Assembly (NCBI GenBank): GCA_023627715.1
Contig: JAMAHW010000076.1
Span: 147,912-211,911, forward strand
DNA: 64,000 nt
Direction of reading: 5' to 3'
From: Periconia sp. R9002
Taxonomy: Eukaryota; Ascomycota; Dothideomycetes; Pleosporales; Periconiaceae
The notes under the pieces were generated by a model that was not told the origin of the DNA, did no database searches, and saw only the letters and a program-made list of their open reading frames with translations. Every line of letters begins with the position of its first letter. Within the stretch, counting starts at the first letter, position 1. This document shows, in pieces, positions 45,546 to 58,232 of this stretch. Made by a program: the position numbers and the translations under genes.

Positions 45546-47140
45546 GGTGTCGCGCGCGGACGGTGTCGAGATGGGGAGATGTCGGACGACGAGGTGAGGT
45601 GAAGCGAAGAATGCTCAGGTTCCGACGGGGGGCGGGAGAGGCTCTCGCGATTGAGAATTGGCTTCAGGGTCTCCCCGCAATCGTGAAGGAAGACGGCGGC
45701 TAGGCTGCTCTGGAAAGAAGCGGGTGACTTTTTAGGTTTTTAGCGGTGCGCGCGGACTTGAGGTTAGCAGTAAGTAGGCTAGTAGCTAGCATGGGTGAAG
45801 GTGAGAGCGAGGGCGGCGGTCACGGGGCCAAAGAGACATGGGTGGAATTGTCCGCGGCGGGGGAACGGGGATGGCGAATCGTACGGTGCAATGTGCATCT
45901 TGTAATAATAATTGTACAGCATAACGTGGAATGCATGCATACGAGGAGCTGAATGTTTTTGCACGTTTTGGGCACGTTTTGTTCTTTGTTGGCGGCGAGA
46001 AAGAAAGAAAGGAGCATCGAGTTGCCCTGTATCTTACATATGTACTGGTACTAACCATCTGGATTGTACAAGTGATAGTGTAATCATCATGGACGTGCCC
46101 TTGGTTATGATGCCGAGACGGCACTCATTCTTGACCTGACATGCAGCAGCGGACATTTTTGGTACACTATACCACTAGAACGGGTGACAGAGCACGCACA
46201 GAGCAGGTACCTATGTACCGTACAATCAATACATCAGCAATACATCAAAATGTCTAGAGGAGAATCAATCGATGAATGTTCGGCGGAATGGTCTGTATGT
46301 AGTCAGGGGAAAAGTGCTGTGCAGGGCTGCCCACGCGGATCCTTCTGAGTCGGTGGCACTAATTACAGTAATTAACAATTGCTGTCAGTGTGTGGTTCCA
46401 GCACTAGGTAATGATAATTTCTCCCGTCGTCTGCTCGTCTCTGGCCGTTCGTGTCCGTTTTGTTTATTACCCGCTCCCGCGTACCTGACCTGACTTGACT
46501 GCGCCGACTATTTAGTAGTATTGTTTATCCCTTTACCTCATCAGCTCCGCTCCCCTCTCGCTCCACCTCTACCTCTTCTCTCCTTCCTTTCCCACACCCA
46601 CACCCACATACTTACATATCCACTCCACTCCGCCTCTCTCTGCAGCTGCAGTCAACAGGCACACACACACACACACACACAGCCTGCCTGCAGTGACAGT
46701 GACAGACAGAGACGCCACGCCAACGCCGCCGGGCCCCAAAACCCAACCCCCAAACGCGGACTGCCAACACCCGCCCCGCCCACCTAGTACTGGCCAGCCC
46801 CAGCGCAATCCCAGGGCCTGCCAGGAAGACGGTGGTTCGCCGCTCGCCAAAACGCCGCCTACAAGTATCCCACTCGACAGCATCCTATCGCAGTCTTCGC
46901 AGTCTTATCTTGCACCTTTTTCTCCCCTTCTCCCCTTACCTATCGCAGCAGCCTGTCCGACCTACCTTGCCTTGCCTGTCTGCACATCCTGCTGCACCCT
47001 GGGCCGTTGCGCGTCATCATTAGCCTCCTGCCAACTATCTGCTGCAACTCTGCTCCCCCGACAAGCTTGTCTGCTGCACCCCCTGGGTTTCGCGTGATTG
47101 GACATTGTATCGCTACAGGGTTGACCGTAGCGGCAACAAA
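45546..47140. other. Intergenic region and Pal1 leader
   Basis: About 1.6 kb, divergent between MED31 and PAL1. It includes a (CA)n microsatellite at about 46659-46681 and a CT-rich, C-rich stretch up to 47.1 kb that is probably the PAL1 5' leader. No supported ORF. Confidence 0.45.
46659..46681 (+). repeat. (CA)n microsatellite
   Basis: About 11 CA dinucleotides in a row in the region upstream of PAL1; likely length-polymorphic. Confidence 0.9.
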
Positions 47141-49134
47141 ATGATCGCTGAGCCGTCAATGCCTGGTACGCTCCTGGATCGCCCGTTTCACCTGTGTTGG
47201 CGGTGACGGAACCGAATTTCACTAACAAATCTCCTTTATCTACAGACAGGAGGCCGTCTCCGGGCCTCACCCTCGAGCTCTCCTCCAACAACCCATTCCG
47301 CAACCGCGCTTCCTCCCCCGCCCTCCAGACGCCCACAAGTGCCGGCAGCCGCCCCATGTCGCGCAATCCCTTCCTCCAAACCTTCGAGGCCGAGTTCAAT
47401 AAGCAGGCCCAGCTTATTGACATGGGAGCCACTTTAAAGGACTCCCCCAAAAAGGCCACATTTGCCAATACTACCGAAGAGCTCTTTGTACGTCCTCTGT
47501 AGCCAACGTGACTGGTCTTTGCCGATTTGGTCGCGTTGCACAACCTGCCCGCTTATCTTGACGTGCATTGCCCCGTTCTGCCATGTCTTTTTCCTCTCAA
47601 GACACGGAAAGGAGTGCTTTTCATCTGCACCATGGAGCGCTTCAAGCGGTTTGCCAGACAATTCGCTGACTACCCTGCTTTGCAACAGAATAATCTCACT
47701 TTAGACGATGGTGACCAAAAGAGACGCCCGGCACCCCCTCGCCCCTCCAAAAGTGTAACCACACCCATGTCCGGCCACCGTCCCTCGCGCTCTGACGAGG
47801 ACGATCGAGACCGCCGCTTGCGTGATGCTGACGACGACAAGAGGCGGATGCGGGATAGGGACGATGATAGACGGAGGGACGATAGTAGGCGCCGTGACAG
47901 AGATGACAGCAGGCGACGCGATAGGGATGATGATAGGCGACGTGATAGGGATGACGACAGGCGACGCCGTGACGACGATGATGACCGACGACGATACCGC
48001 GACGACGATGACAAACGACGGCTGCGTGCTGCCCCCCGTGGTGCTCCCCGCCCCGGAGGATCTGGATCTCGTCCTCGTCCCAGCCCTGACCGACGTGACC
48101 GACGACCGAGACGCAACTCCGAATCTTCCATGATTGACAAGGGTTCCCTGGATCCAGACGAGGAGCGCAGGCGTCGTCAACGTCGCAGGGACAGAGATGA
48201 GCGCTCAAAGGATGGAAAGTCCCGCTCTTCCCGAGTCAGGAAACCCCACGGTCTTGACATCATTGATAAACTCGACGTAAGTGGTATCTATGGACCAAGC
48301 ATGATTCACCACGACGGCCCGTACGATGCTGTCCAGCCTCACCGCAACCGCAAGAAGGATCACCGTGCCCCCATGGAAGCCTTTCCCCTGGGCTCTGCCA
48401 ACAATGCTCTGGGTGGTTCTGGGCCTGTCAATGACAAGATCGATCTTGACCGAATTCACGGCCGGGGAGCAGAGGGATTCACTGATTTTGGCGGTTCTGA
48501 TACACAGCCTTGGAAGAAGCGTTCAGAGGACGACAACCAGGGCAACACCTACGGACCCAAGGATCCCGAGCACATTGTTCACGGTGATGTAAGTCAGGGT
48601 TTGGGCACTTCTACGTTCTTGGACGGTGCTCCCGCTTCGCGTGCAGCCATTGCGCAGCGCGAGTCAGAGAACCAGAAGGCTATGGCTGATGGCGGTCTCG
48701 GTCGAAAGAAGTCGATTGCCCAGCGCTTCCGTGGAATTTCTCAGCCGCGCCGCGATTTCGAAGGCCGCCCTCGCATCACTTCTCCCGAAGCTCGATATGG
48801 CTCAGGCCAGAGGAGCCCTAATGGCCCACTATCGACAGGCGGCATCCAAGGCAGCTCCAAGAATACCGAGTCCAACCCATTCTTCGACAACTATGACGAG
48901 GCATATGAGAAAAAGACCACTACCATCAAGATTGCCGAAACAGAGAATAGAGAGGGCGCCGGATCACCATCCTCGCCAGGTGGTCGCAACCCTCTACACC
49001 GAGCCGTGACCGCGGATGGCGCAAGCTCCCCTCGCGATGCGAAGCCTCAGACAGTAGGAGGCGGCTTCTTGAACCGCGTGAAGAGTTTGAAAGGTGGCCG
49101 ACGACCGCAGCGACCCGACCGCTCCGCTGCCTAA
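47141..49134 (+). CDS. PAL1: Pal1 cell morphology protein
   Basis: Pal1-family membrane-associated protein that helps localise growth, endocytosis and septation in fungi. Exons 47141-47165 (25 nt), 47246-47487 and 47689-49134, introns of 80 and 201 nt; about 570 residues. The start MIAEPSMPD leads to LTLELSSNNPFRNRA and RNPFLQTFEAEF, with NPFRNR and TEELF as family motifs. A long Arg/Asp-rich tract follows, then the Pal1 core: HGLDIIDKLDVSGIYGPSMI, HHDGPYDAVQPHRN, PMEAFPLGSANN and the NPF-type ESNPFFDNYDEAYE, near the C-terminus. NPF motifs suggest EH-domain (endocytic) binding. The 201-nt second intron is the least certain part; the frame across the join is consistent. Confidence 0.9.
47800..48030 (+). 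repeat. Arg/Asp-rich coding tract in PAL1
   Basis: Imperfect tandem units such as DRDDDRRR and DDSRRRDRDD, encoded by repeats of cgAcgcGAcgaTga-like sequence. The composition makes all six frames look open, so the surrounding ORFs are artefacts. Confidence 0.8.
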
Positions 49135-50487
49135 ACGCTTATGCCAACGTTGGATACGACACATTCCATTCAGCATGTATAGAAGGCGTGCGAACCGTAT
49201 GCGCTATATTTCCTACGCAATATGTGCAGTGGCCTGGTTATTAGGTCCTGACAGAACAGCAGAATACACTCTGCTACATTTCTCTTGTAATACAACAGCA
49301 CACCATTGGAGTTGAAAGGTCACGAATGACCACGATCGAAGGCTCTTTGGCACTTCCTGGACCGAGAAGATCAATCGGAGCAAATGGAGCCGTTAGGGTA
49401 TATAGCCCCTGACGATCGACCCATTACGAGATGGATCCAATTTCAAAATGGAAGGGAGTCAGTCTGGGTGGATCCATGTGGGCGGCAAAATTAGCTTGAT
49501 AATCTTTGCCGATTGAGAGTGAGGTTAACTGGGGTTTTCGGTGCACTTTCCTTCCCTTTTCTTTTTTTCTTCTTCTCATTGCCGTTCCCCCAAAAATCTT
49601 TCGGATGGTATCGGGGCGGTGTAGGGCATGGTAGTCTCTTTTGGTCTTTTGAATACGAGAAAATGTGTGAAACATCATTTACTTTTGATAACGTGATGCA
49701 TTGATGTGCCTCGGAGACAAAAACAAGCACCTGTTTGGCTCATTTCCAGTTGTTTCCATGGTCCGCTCCCTCCCGCTGCCCCGCCCGACTTTGCCAAGAC
49801 AAAGTATTCCGATTCCGATGGATACGGAATCGGGACCATCTGCCATCTGCATCATAGTTTTGCTTCTAGATTTACATGGCAAGTGAAACTAACAGTCCCT
49901 CCCTACTTTCTCCCTCGTGACACCAGTGTATTATTATTTGCGGAGGAGCGTTCCCATCGTTCAAGGTTTGAGCGGAAGGTACGGATGGATGGTGCCTTCC
50001 TTTCCCTTCCTACACCTACAAACACGTACGCCAAATTTGATGTGTCTGAAGCATCCACTTACTTCTCCCCATATTCACGATTGATGTGAGATGATATCGA
50101 CAGCCGATGGGCGAGTGACGACAACTACATACATACGCAATTGACGCATCATCGCTGGGCCGCCGGGTAGCAGAGTCAAATTCTCTCTGCCGTCTTGTCT
50201 GTTTTCTTCTTCTACGTGGCTAGTTGATGAACGAATGATTCGGATCATCGAGGCGTATGGCCGGGTTCTATTCTGTCAGATTCCCGGACTTTGCCTGTGG
50301 ATAGGTATGTGTATGTGAAGGGTTTCTTCTCAAATCATACCCCTCGGGAACATTTCACCACGATTTCAGTGTACACATACGCACGAACGTAGTGTACAAA
50401 CAAGAAACATCGTACGCGTTTGAAACAAAGCTCCACGGGATAAGACCAAAAAGAAGAGAGACTCGGCATATCTGCTTTCTTTTCAAC
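49135..50487. other. Intergenic region
   Basis: About 1.35 kb between PAL1 and the Rad51-like gene. Short ORFs only; T-rich stretches around 49.55-49.58 kb. Presumably the PAL1 terminator and the next promoter. Confidence 0.45.
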
Positions 50488-52102
50488 ATGACATCCGCAT
50501 CCGCAACAATGACCACTACGACCAGTTCCTCTACCGTCCGTCCTGCGGAGCCTCTCACAGCATCGAATCTAGTCAGTGTTGCGGACTTGGAGACTTTGTT
50601 CGATCGCATGGTGGGTGTGAATGAGCGGAAAGAGAGGGAAAACGCTGAGAAGTTGGGGACGGGAATTGCGAGTGTGGACAAGGCGCTGTGGGGAGGAATT
50701 GAGGGCGGGGGGTTAGTCGGGGTTTCGTGTGAGGCAAACGGTGGTGCTGGTGGGGAGGTAAGTTTGTTGTTTTTGGTTTCCTCGTGGGGATTCATTGGTG
50801 TGAAAATTTGAAGATGGGGGAAGCAACAAGACTTACTCATAGCCAGAGATTTTATTATATGCGATATGCTAGGCTAACGTCGTCTATAGATCTGCTTGAA
50901 GCTTCTATCGAACTTCTTATTACTCAGTCCAACATCGTCTGCGGCGGTCATTGACATGACAGGGAATTTTAACATCCCTCGTCTCTACACACAAATTGTA
51001 CATCGCTTGCTGTCTGATCCAAAATTACTCGACGTATTTCCCGCTCGAACAGATGGAAATGCAACAGTGGAGGACCTGGCGACGAAAGTGCTCGAACGTG
51101 TCAGGATCATGAGGGTGTTCGATTTGGTGGGTGTCATGGAAGCCGTGGGTGAGATACGAGAAAGCCTGGAGGGAACGAGGATGAGAACAGTGCCTGTACC
51201 ACCGATTGAGCTCGAAAAAGACAAACACGAAGCGCTTGACAAAGTTACGGGGAATTCAGATTCGTTAGTGCCACAACCACGACCAAGGAATACAGTGATT
51301 GCGGATAGCGAGGACGAAGACGAGGATATGCTGCTTGAGGAGGAGGACAACTCACCAGCTCATAATGAACCCGTACATGTGGACAAATCTGTGCACACAC
51401 ACTTCGAAACAAACGATCATACTACATCCACCGAGGCCCAAGCAACGGGACCATTGAACCCATCAGAAATCAGAGATACACAAACCAACGAGGGAAAATT
51501 ATCCTTCATCCTCATCGACAACCTCGCCCAAGTCATCAATCCTCTCCTGAAGAAAGACTACATCCACAGTACGACTTTTCTCTTCTATGCTCTCATCACA
51601 ATCCCCACCTCTCTTAAACAAAGCTTTACTAACACAACCAGCACGAGCCCTAACGTCAACGTTCCTCCTCACACTCTCTAATCTCACCAGCCGACACAAC
51701 CTCCACACCATCCTAGTCAACCCATGCCAACCCCTCCGCCCTTTCAACCGCCTAACCGCACATCAGCAACAGCAGCAACAACCCCCTGGACCACCCGCTA
51801 CTTCCGCTACGACAACAACACATCCACCCAACTTCCCATCCATTTTCTCTTCCATCAATCTCACCCCTGCCCTCTCAGACATTCTATCGTCGTATTTCGA
51901 CCTCCATCTTCTTGTCTCGCGTGTCCCTAAAGGGAGAAATGACGCCAAGGTCGTTTTTGCGGATGGGTCTACAATGAGTGGTGTGGAAGGAAGGTTAGGA
52001 GTAAGAGGGGGAAAGGGGCCGCTGGTCGTGGGTGTCGTTGAAGTGTTGGCGGATCGATGGCGGGGTAGGACGGGTGGGTGGGGATGGTGGGAGTTGGATT
52101 AA
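50488..52102 (+). CDS. RecA/Rad51-like recombination protein with degenerate Walker A
   Basis: RecA-fold protein most like eukaryotic Rad51 paralogs that assist homologous recombination. Exons 50488-50757, 50890-51568 and 51642-52102 with introns of 132 and 73 nt; 469 residues. Residues about 58-105 read KLGTGIASVDKALWGGIEGG, then GLVGVSCEANGGAGGE and ICLKLLSNFLLL, the Rad51 arrangement of a substrate-recognition start and P-loop. However, the P-loop lacks the Lys-Thr of GxxxxGKT. ILIDNLAQVINPLL is a good Walker B (hhhhD). An acidic insert (DSEDEDEDMLLEEEDN) and a long Ser/Thr/Gln linker with QQQQQQ lie between these and the C-terminal strands. So nucleotide binding may be weak or lost. The exact paralog group cannot be fixed. 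Confidence 0.75.
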
Positions 52103-52431
52103 GGGGTGCAGGTTGGAAGGGGAGGAGGATAGAGGTGTAGTATTTTTAATTTCTTCGACCGAAATGCAACACAGGTAACTAAACAACTTCTAATTCTTCT
52201 CCGTCTCAATCGACTCTATAGATCTCTATCTAGACTCGCTCGCTGACGCTGGTTCATGGTGGTATCGCTGGGGTAAAATGGGACTGGAAAGGTGGACCAG
52301 CGCAAGGAAACAAAAGAATAACAACGAAAAAAAAAACGAACATTTGAAAAAATCACATATAAAGATGAGTTGGTGCAAAGGGAAAAACGATGGTTCTTGC
52401 CAAAGCACCGTTACCCTTCTAACTCCACACC
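52103..52431. other. Convergent 3' flanks
   Basis: About 0.33 kb between the Rad51-like and HUT1-like genes, with A-rich runs near 52325-52340. It probably holds both terminators. Confidence 0.5.
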
Positions 52432-53756
52432 TTATTTCTTCTCTCCCGCCTCCTTGGCCTTCCTCGCAGCCTCCATCTTGGCCAGCTTCTCTCTGCGCTG
52501 ATACCACGCCTCGGCTCCAATGCCACCAAACACCAACCCCACACCACCCCACTGCATGCCCGTAACAGTATGCCCAAACAAAACAACACTCATCAGCATA
52601 GTCAGCATCTTGCGCGTGACCGTGACAGTAACGAGCAGCAGACTCGAGAAATGCGCGAGCGTGTGGAAGATGAAGACCTGGCCTACGGCACCGCAGGCGG
52701 CAAACGAGAGAACGTCCCAGCCGACGGTCGGGTACGTGGTGACGAAGGAGACGGCGTCGCGGAGTTCGCCAGCGCTCGAGGATGACAGGCCGAAGAAGGT
52801 GCCGAGCGGGGTCGAGGCGAGGTATGGCGAGACGACGAGGTAGGCGACGGTGAGGAGGGTGCTCATGATGTTCTGGGCGCACATCATCTGCGGGCCTGTG
52901 AAGCCCTTGAAGGTGGTGAAGATGTGGTCCTGGACCGTGTTGGTGAGGCCATCGAAGAGGAGGTTAATGCCGAGGAGGAAGAGACCGAGGGTTTTGCTCG
53001 CGTCGGCGCTGACGCCCTTCTTCGCTGCTTTTTTGGCGGTGGATGGGTTGTACAGTGTGAAGACGGCCACGCCAAGCGTTACGCACGCGACGACGAGGTA
53101 CTTGTACACGGGGTACTTTTTGCGGAAGAGCGTGATGTGCAGGAACATGACGGGCAGGAGCTTGCAGCTCTTTGCGAGGATGAAGGTTACATAGTCGATG
53201 TGCTTGAGCGAGGCGTAGCCAAAGGGGGACGCGAGGCTGCTGGTGATGGCGATGAGGAGGAGGGAGGAGAGGATGGCTTGGGACGGGAAGATGGGGGGAA
53301 CTTTGCGGGCGTGGGTTGTGGGGTCTCGCGGCGACGATGTGTAGAGGTAGATTGCGCCTGTGCAGGCGGCGAAGGCGGATTGGATCGTGTTGAGGAAGAT
53401 GGAGTAGGTGAAGCGTGCGTTTTGCGGCCCGTACGTCGTCGTCGTGATGCGCTCTTGGAGGTAGGCCCAGCTCAAGCTGTTTTGAAAGGTTAGAACGGAG
53501 TGTTCAGCTTCGTTTCGTTCGTCAGGACTTACAAACTCGCATATATGCCTCCCACACAGATGGCCAGCGCAAACAGTCCCGACTGCTTCTGTTCCTGCGG
53601 GTCGCGCGCCGCGGCTTCGGCGACCTCCTCCAATTTGTGCTCAATGGTTTCTGTAAAGCTTTCGCGGCGTCGCCGTATCGAGCCATTGGAGCTACCATTC
53701 TGTGCGAGCATTTCCGAAGGTGTACGACGGACGGGTGTGGGCTTTGTGCGTGCCAT
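52432..53756 (-). CDS. HUT1: UDP-galactose/nucleotide-sugar transporter (HUT1-like)
   Basis: ER/Golgi nucleotide-sugar transporter of the SLC35B1/Hut1 group. Exons 53756-53533 and 53476-52432, 56-nt intron; 422 residues. A charged cytosolic N-terminus of about 60 residues precedes FALAICVGGIYASFLSWAYL, then QERITTTTYG, the SLC35B signature, followed by roughly ten hydrophobic segments, including KHIDYVTFILAKSCKLLPVM, and VTVTRKMLTMLMSVVLFGHT in the last third, both conserved in the family. The end EAARKAKEAGEKK is a Lys-rich KKxx-like signal consistent with ER retrieval. The UDP-galactose substrate is inferred from the family name only. Confidence 0.93.
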
Positions 53757-54454
53757 GCTGGCTGTTTGGTGTTGCTTGTGAAGCCAGCGGTGGTAGTTGA
53801 AGACGCGGGTGAATTACTGCGGTTGGAGATGAATCTGAGCTTCGCGAAGCAATTAAACAACGGTATAGGAGAGCAACGTGTTCAGTCAAGTCTGAATTGG
53901 CAATGCCTTCTAACGTTAAAATGGTGGGTGGGCAGCTTATATTACTTTGGACGAGGTGTCAAAGTCAAAGGTGGCATCAAGCTCGGAGCTAAGCTGCGGA
54001 CAGACCATGTCGTCGGAAATCGGAATGCATAATTCCGAACAAGCCATTCGTAGTGGGACCCTTGGATGTACACTAAAAGAGACATGATTCAAGCAAATCG
54101 ATGGATTAGTTTTCTAGCAGGTGCCCCGTCAGCAAGGGCTGTTGTCTATATGACTGAGAGTGGACAGACGCCGGCAATGCTGATGATAAGCAAAATCTAC
54201 GAGATCAATGTCGTCAAAAACACTCCCCTGAGGCGTAATCCAGAAATGACCCAAAAGGAAATCCGATGTGACCTTTCGTGCCTACACACCTCCCCAGAAG
54301 CTCGCGCTGTCACCATATTACCCAACGCCAAATTCCGCAAATGCCTCCCAATCATAGATTCGGCGTGCCGCAAGCAAGGCGAAGCACGCTCGGGACTGCG
54401 TGGCGTAGGATAGAAGTGAGAAGCAGGTTTCCGAAACTAGAATCCTGATGCTTC
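53757..54454. other. Intergenic region
   Basis: About 0.7 kb: HUT1-like promoter on the left and the 3' flank of the TPR/J protein gene on the right. No supported gene. Confidence 0.5.
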
Positions 54455-56620
54455 TCAGAAGGGGAATCCACCGGGGTATTGTTGGCCTCTCTGTCCACCA
54501 CCGGGCATACCGCCCATACCGCCAAATGGACCTCCCCCACCAGTAGAGAAAGAGAAACCTCCGCCGCCACCGCGGCCACCTCCCATACCGCCTCCCATGC
54601 CACCTCCAAACATTTGCATCACTATATTTTGTTAGCTTGGTTCTAGCGAAGACGGCAGGTCTGGACTTACAAATCTCGGGATCAATGCCTCCCATTCCGC
54701 CGCCGCCATGGAAGCCTCCCATCTCGGGCTCCATAAGATCTTCACCAGAGTCATATCGTGCACGCTTTTGAGAATCACTCAAGGTTTCGTGTGCTTCTTG
54801 AATCTCCTTGAACCGTTCGGCAGCGTCGGGGTCATCTGGGTTCTTGTCGGGGTGGTGAACAATGGCGAGTTTCCTGTACGCCTTCTTGATCTCCGTCTCG
54901 GTAGCGTCTTTCTGGATTCCGAGAATCTTGTAGTAGTCCTTGCGCTTGCTCTTCTTCAGCTCAAGCTTAGCATTCTTGATGTCCCTAGCGATGCCTGGCT
55001 CTGACGGGTTGGCTTCCTGGATAGCTTCCAATTCTCGAGCTGCCTCTTCCCAGTTTCCAGATTCACCAAGAGCCTTTGCCCTCGTCTTTCGGGCTTTGGT
55101 GTAGCCGGGATCAAGCTCAAGCGCCTTGTCGCAATCAGCAATGGCCGGTGTCCACTTCTTCAGCCTAGTGTAGCATAATGCTCGATTCTGGAGAATTTTG
55201 GAGTTGGTGCTCTTGTTGGACGGATCAACTTCCAGGGCTTTGGTGTATGTGTCTATGGCTTCTTGGAAGCGCCCGGCTTTGAAAGCCGTATTTCCCTCTT
55301 CTTTTGTGCGTTCCAGCTTCTGGACCATCCGGAGGTATTTGACGGCGTCTTTGAAGTCAGGATCACAGCTCAACGCCTGCCTAAAGTGTTGGATCGCCTT
55401 TTCGTTCTCGCCCTGCATGTACAAAGCACGACCGCGCAGCACCAACGCCTCGGGGTCCTGGTTGTTGTTCCGCAGCAGATTCATGGCAAGGTTCTGAGCC
55501 TCGCCGAGGGCATTGACGTTGCCCATTCGGAGCTGGGCTTCACCGCGCATGAGAGTCCACTTGCGCGGTCGCTCCACGCCAGCTCCCAGACCCCGCTCAG
55601 CTTCATTAAGGGCGTATGTGATCATAGACCCAGCTTGGCCTTTTCGCAGGGTATCCTCGGCCTGCTGCAAGTGACGTTGCATGGTCAGTGCAGGCTGCAT
55701 GTCTTTTGCAGAAGCATTGATGGCCCGATACGCTGCTAGCGCTTCATCTGGTCTACCCAGGCTGGTGTACACCCTGCCTAACCTGAGACCAATTTTCATA
55801 TTTCCTGGGTCCAGCTCATCGGCCGTCTTGCAGTCCTCCAAAGCCTCAACGAAGCGGTTTGCTGATATGTACGCGGCTGCGCGGTTTGAGTAATAGGTGG
55901 GGTTCTTTGGGTCAGTTTCGATTGCTGTGGCCTTGTCAGTTCCGGAAGTAAGATGGGGCTATGACGATGCTGGCGAGGCATGTCGTGAGGGCGTGACCTA
56001 TGGAATTACATACCTTTGGAATATTCTTTGATGGCTGCAGGATAGTCTTTGATTTTGAAAAACTTGTTCCCTGCAGCCTTGTACTCCTCTGCATCTATCG
56101 TGGGAGGCTGTGCAGGCGGCGATGCGGCTTCCGGTGTCGCTGCATAGTTTGCTGACTGCGGAGGCGGGCTGGTGGTGTATCTGTGGGGAGGAGGAGCAGG
56201 CTTCGAATCGTCGCCGTTCATGCCGTTGGGCTTGGACAGCGGGCTGGAGGGTGCAGGCGTCGGCGAAGTGGTTGAGTCTCTATCTATGTCCATGGGCTGG
56301 TGGTCGGCCATGGCTGACATGGCGGAGGAAGACAAGCGTCGCAGCTCGTCAGGCGGCAGGTTAAGAGGGTGCGAGTCGCGGTCGTATTTGGACGAGCGTT
56401 TGGTGGAAGAGTAGGAGTTGGAGCGACGTTCGCGGTCCTTGACCTTGTGGTGGGATTTTTGGGGGGATTTCTGGGACTTTTTCTCGGGCGAAGACGACAG
56501 GGAGGGCCTGGAAGGCGAGGCAGCGGGAGTAGTGCTGGGGGTCAGGTTTGGGGTTGGTGGCGAGCCGTTGTGCTGCTTAGACTTCTTGGACGACTTCGCG
56601 AAGAAGGAGGGAAGAACCAT
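54455..56620 (-). CDS. TPR and J-domain co-chaperone (DNAJC7-like)
   Basis: Cytosolic Hsp40 co-chaperone that links TPR repeats to Hsp70/Hsp90. Exons 56620-56014, 55924-54671 and 54621-54455; introns of 89 and 49 nt; 675 residues. The N-terminal 180 residues are Ser/Pro-rich and basic, probably disordered. Several TPR units follow, from about 185: [58 protein letters not shown] and [20 protein letters not shown]. The J domain near 540-605 has [20 protein letters not shown] and the essential HPD in [11 protein letters not shown]. The C-terminus is a Gly/Phe/Met-rich segment ([11 protein letters not shown]...PGGFPF), as in Hsp40. The acceptor at 55925 is chosen to give [11 protein letters not shown]. 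Confidence 0.94.
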
Positions 56621-58232
56621 GAGAGGCAAGAGAGAAAGACGGCGAAGTCCTTTGTGACGCTTGAGTTTTAGTCGGCCTATTAAGCTGCAGTCAAAATCTG
56701 GTCGAGCGGGCAGTCCCCTAAAAAAATCGGGTTCCCGTCTGCTCTGGCTGGTTGCCGAAAGATTTCTAGCACTTTCTATGTTCTCCCGCCGAATCGCTCG
56801 CTCGCTAAAGACCGACAGCCGCAGGGCGCGTGCGTAGAGCTTGAGGCTGAGGACAAGGAAAGGTGAGAGCCGGTTTGGAATAGCAGGATCAACAAAGAAG
56901 GGGAGGAAGAAGAGCAAGACAAGGTGGACCAAGAGAAAAACAGGCGTCAGAACTGTGGTTGTTGAGGTGGTGGTGGTGGACCTCGGGATGGACTCATGTA
57001 CAGGGAGGAATCTCTACGACCGTTGGGATATGGACGCGGCGTGTCTATTATTAAAAAATAAAATAAAAAGAAGATTGTCTCGTCGAAGCCGTGGCATTGC
57101 GCTTGATTAAATGATTGCTAATAACCACCTACTGCACCTGCCTCCTGAAAGGTGTCTCTATTCAATCATCCGTCTGCTCTACACTGCCTCCTGTCGACGT
57201 AACATCGCTTGTCACTTCACATCTGCATCATTTCCCTCCAATGTAATTCCAGGAGGTTGGTGTTTGCAGGCGGTTATAACTACCCGCTCATCCCCAGAGT
57301 ATGTAATGTCCAGCGGCCCTGCGAGCTTGTTTACCGTTGCTGCAGCGAGCAGTGATGAGCTGTCCTATCATGGCCAGCCTCTTGATTTCACGCCAATCGA
57401 AACTCACGGCCCGCCCTGACGCCCAGCACCTCCATGGTTCCTTTTTGTCCATTCAATCCTTCCTATGACAGGTGACTGGCTAATGACGGCGATCCTCCTT
57501 TCACGACCAGCCTGGAGGCTTGGGAATGCTCAGCACGACTGCCTGGGGACATGGCCAGCATCTGCGTTCGGGAGCGACAATCTGCCCGCCTCTTGTCTTT
57601 CTGATCCCGAGTAATCACAATCTTCCAAGAGGACAGTTGATTGTATTGTAAATGCGAATTTTTGGATTGGAGAAATGACATTGATGATTGTGCCGTGTCT
57701 GAGTCTGATGTTGTCATGCTCTTGGCCATTTGTGGCACCCTGGTCCTTGCCGGTACAGGCAGCCCTGGTTCCCGTTATCTTATCACCACGTGCTCTGCTA
57801 TGCACATACGACGTCCCCACCCTCTACGATAGCAAGGAAATAAAACGCACCTTCATCCAGCAAACTCTTTGGTCTTGTTTTTGCCTTTACTGGACCGGAG
57901 AAACACTATTGCATTCTAGAGTTGTAAGACCTTGCCTACCACGCTTTATCAATCAGGAATACGCTGTAGACTTTGCTATTCGGTCATCAGGTCAACGCTC
58001 CGAGGGTACAGCCGCTCCAGAGGCCAGTCCAGGCCGTGTCTACTACCTATCGCCCTTTTCCTAGTTCTTTCTCACTTTCTGCTCTCAGCTTGTCCTTTCT
58101 GCATTACCTCACCAGAGCCCTCAGCCACGCGTTTGTTTCCTTTTCTTTATCACGCAACGTCCAACTAACCGCCCGCCCCCGCTTCTGCAGTCTCAGCTTG
58201 TCCGCCGTCAAATCCGCCATCGCATCCGTACC
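56621..58232. other. Intergenic region
   Basis: About 1.6 kb between divergent genes. Minus-strand sequence near 56.62-56.93 kb is the leader of the TPR/J gene. The CT-rich stretch at 58.06-58.23 kb looks like the YPEL gene leader. Plus-strand frames of about 100-130 codons (57.1-58.06 kb) have no motif. Confidence 0.4.

Noticed and set aside
47670..48208. Several long minus- and plus-strand frames over PAL1
   Set aside because: They come from the Arg/Asp repeat, which leaves all frames open.
57111..57419. Plus-strand 102-codon frame
   Set aside because: No motif, no splice structure, no homologous look; within an intergenic region.
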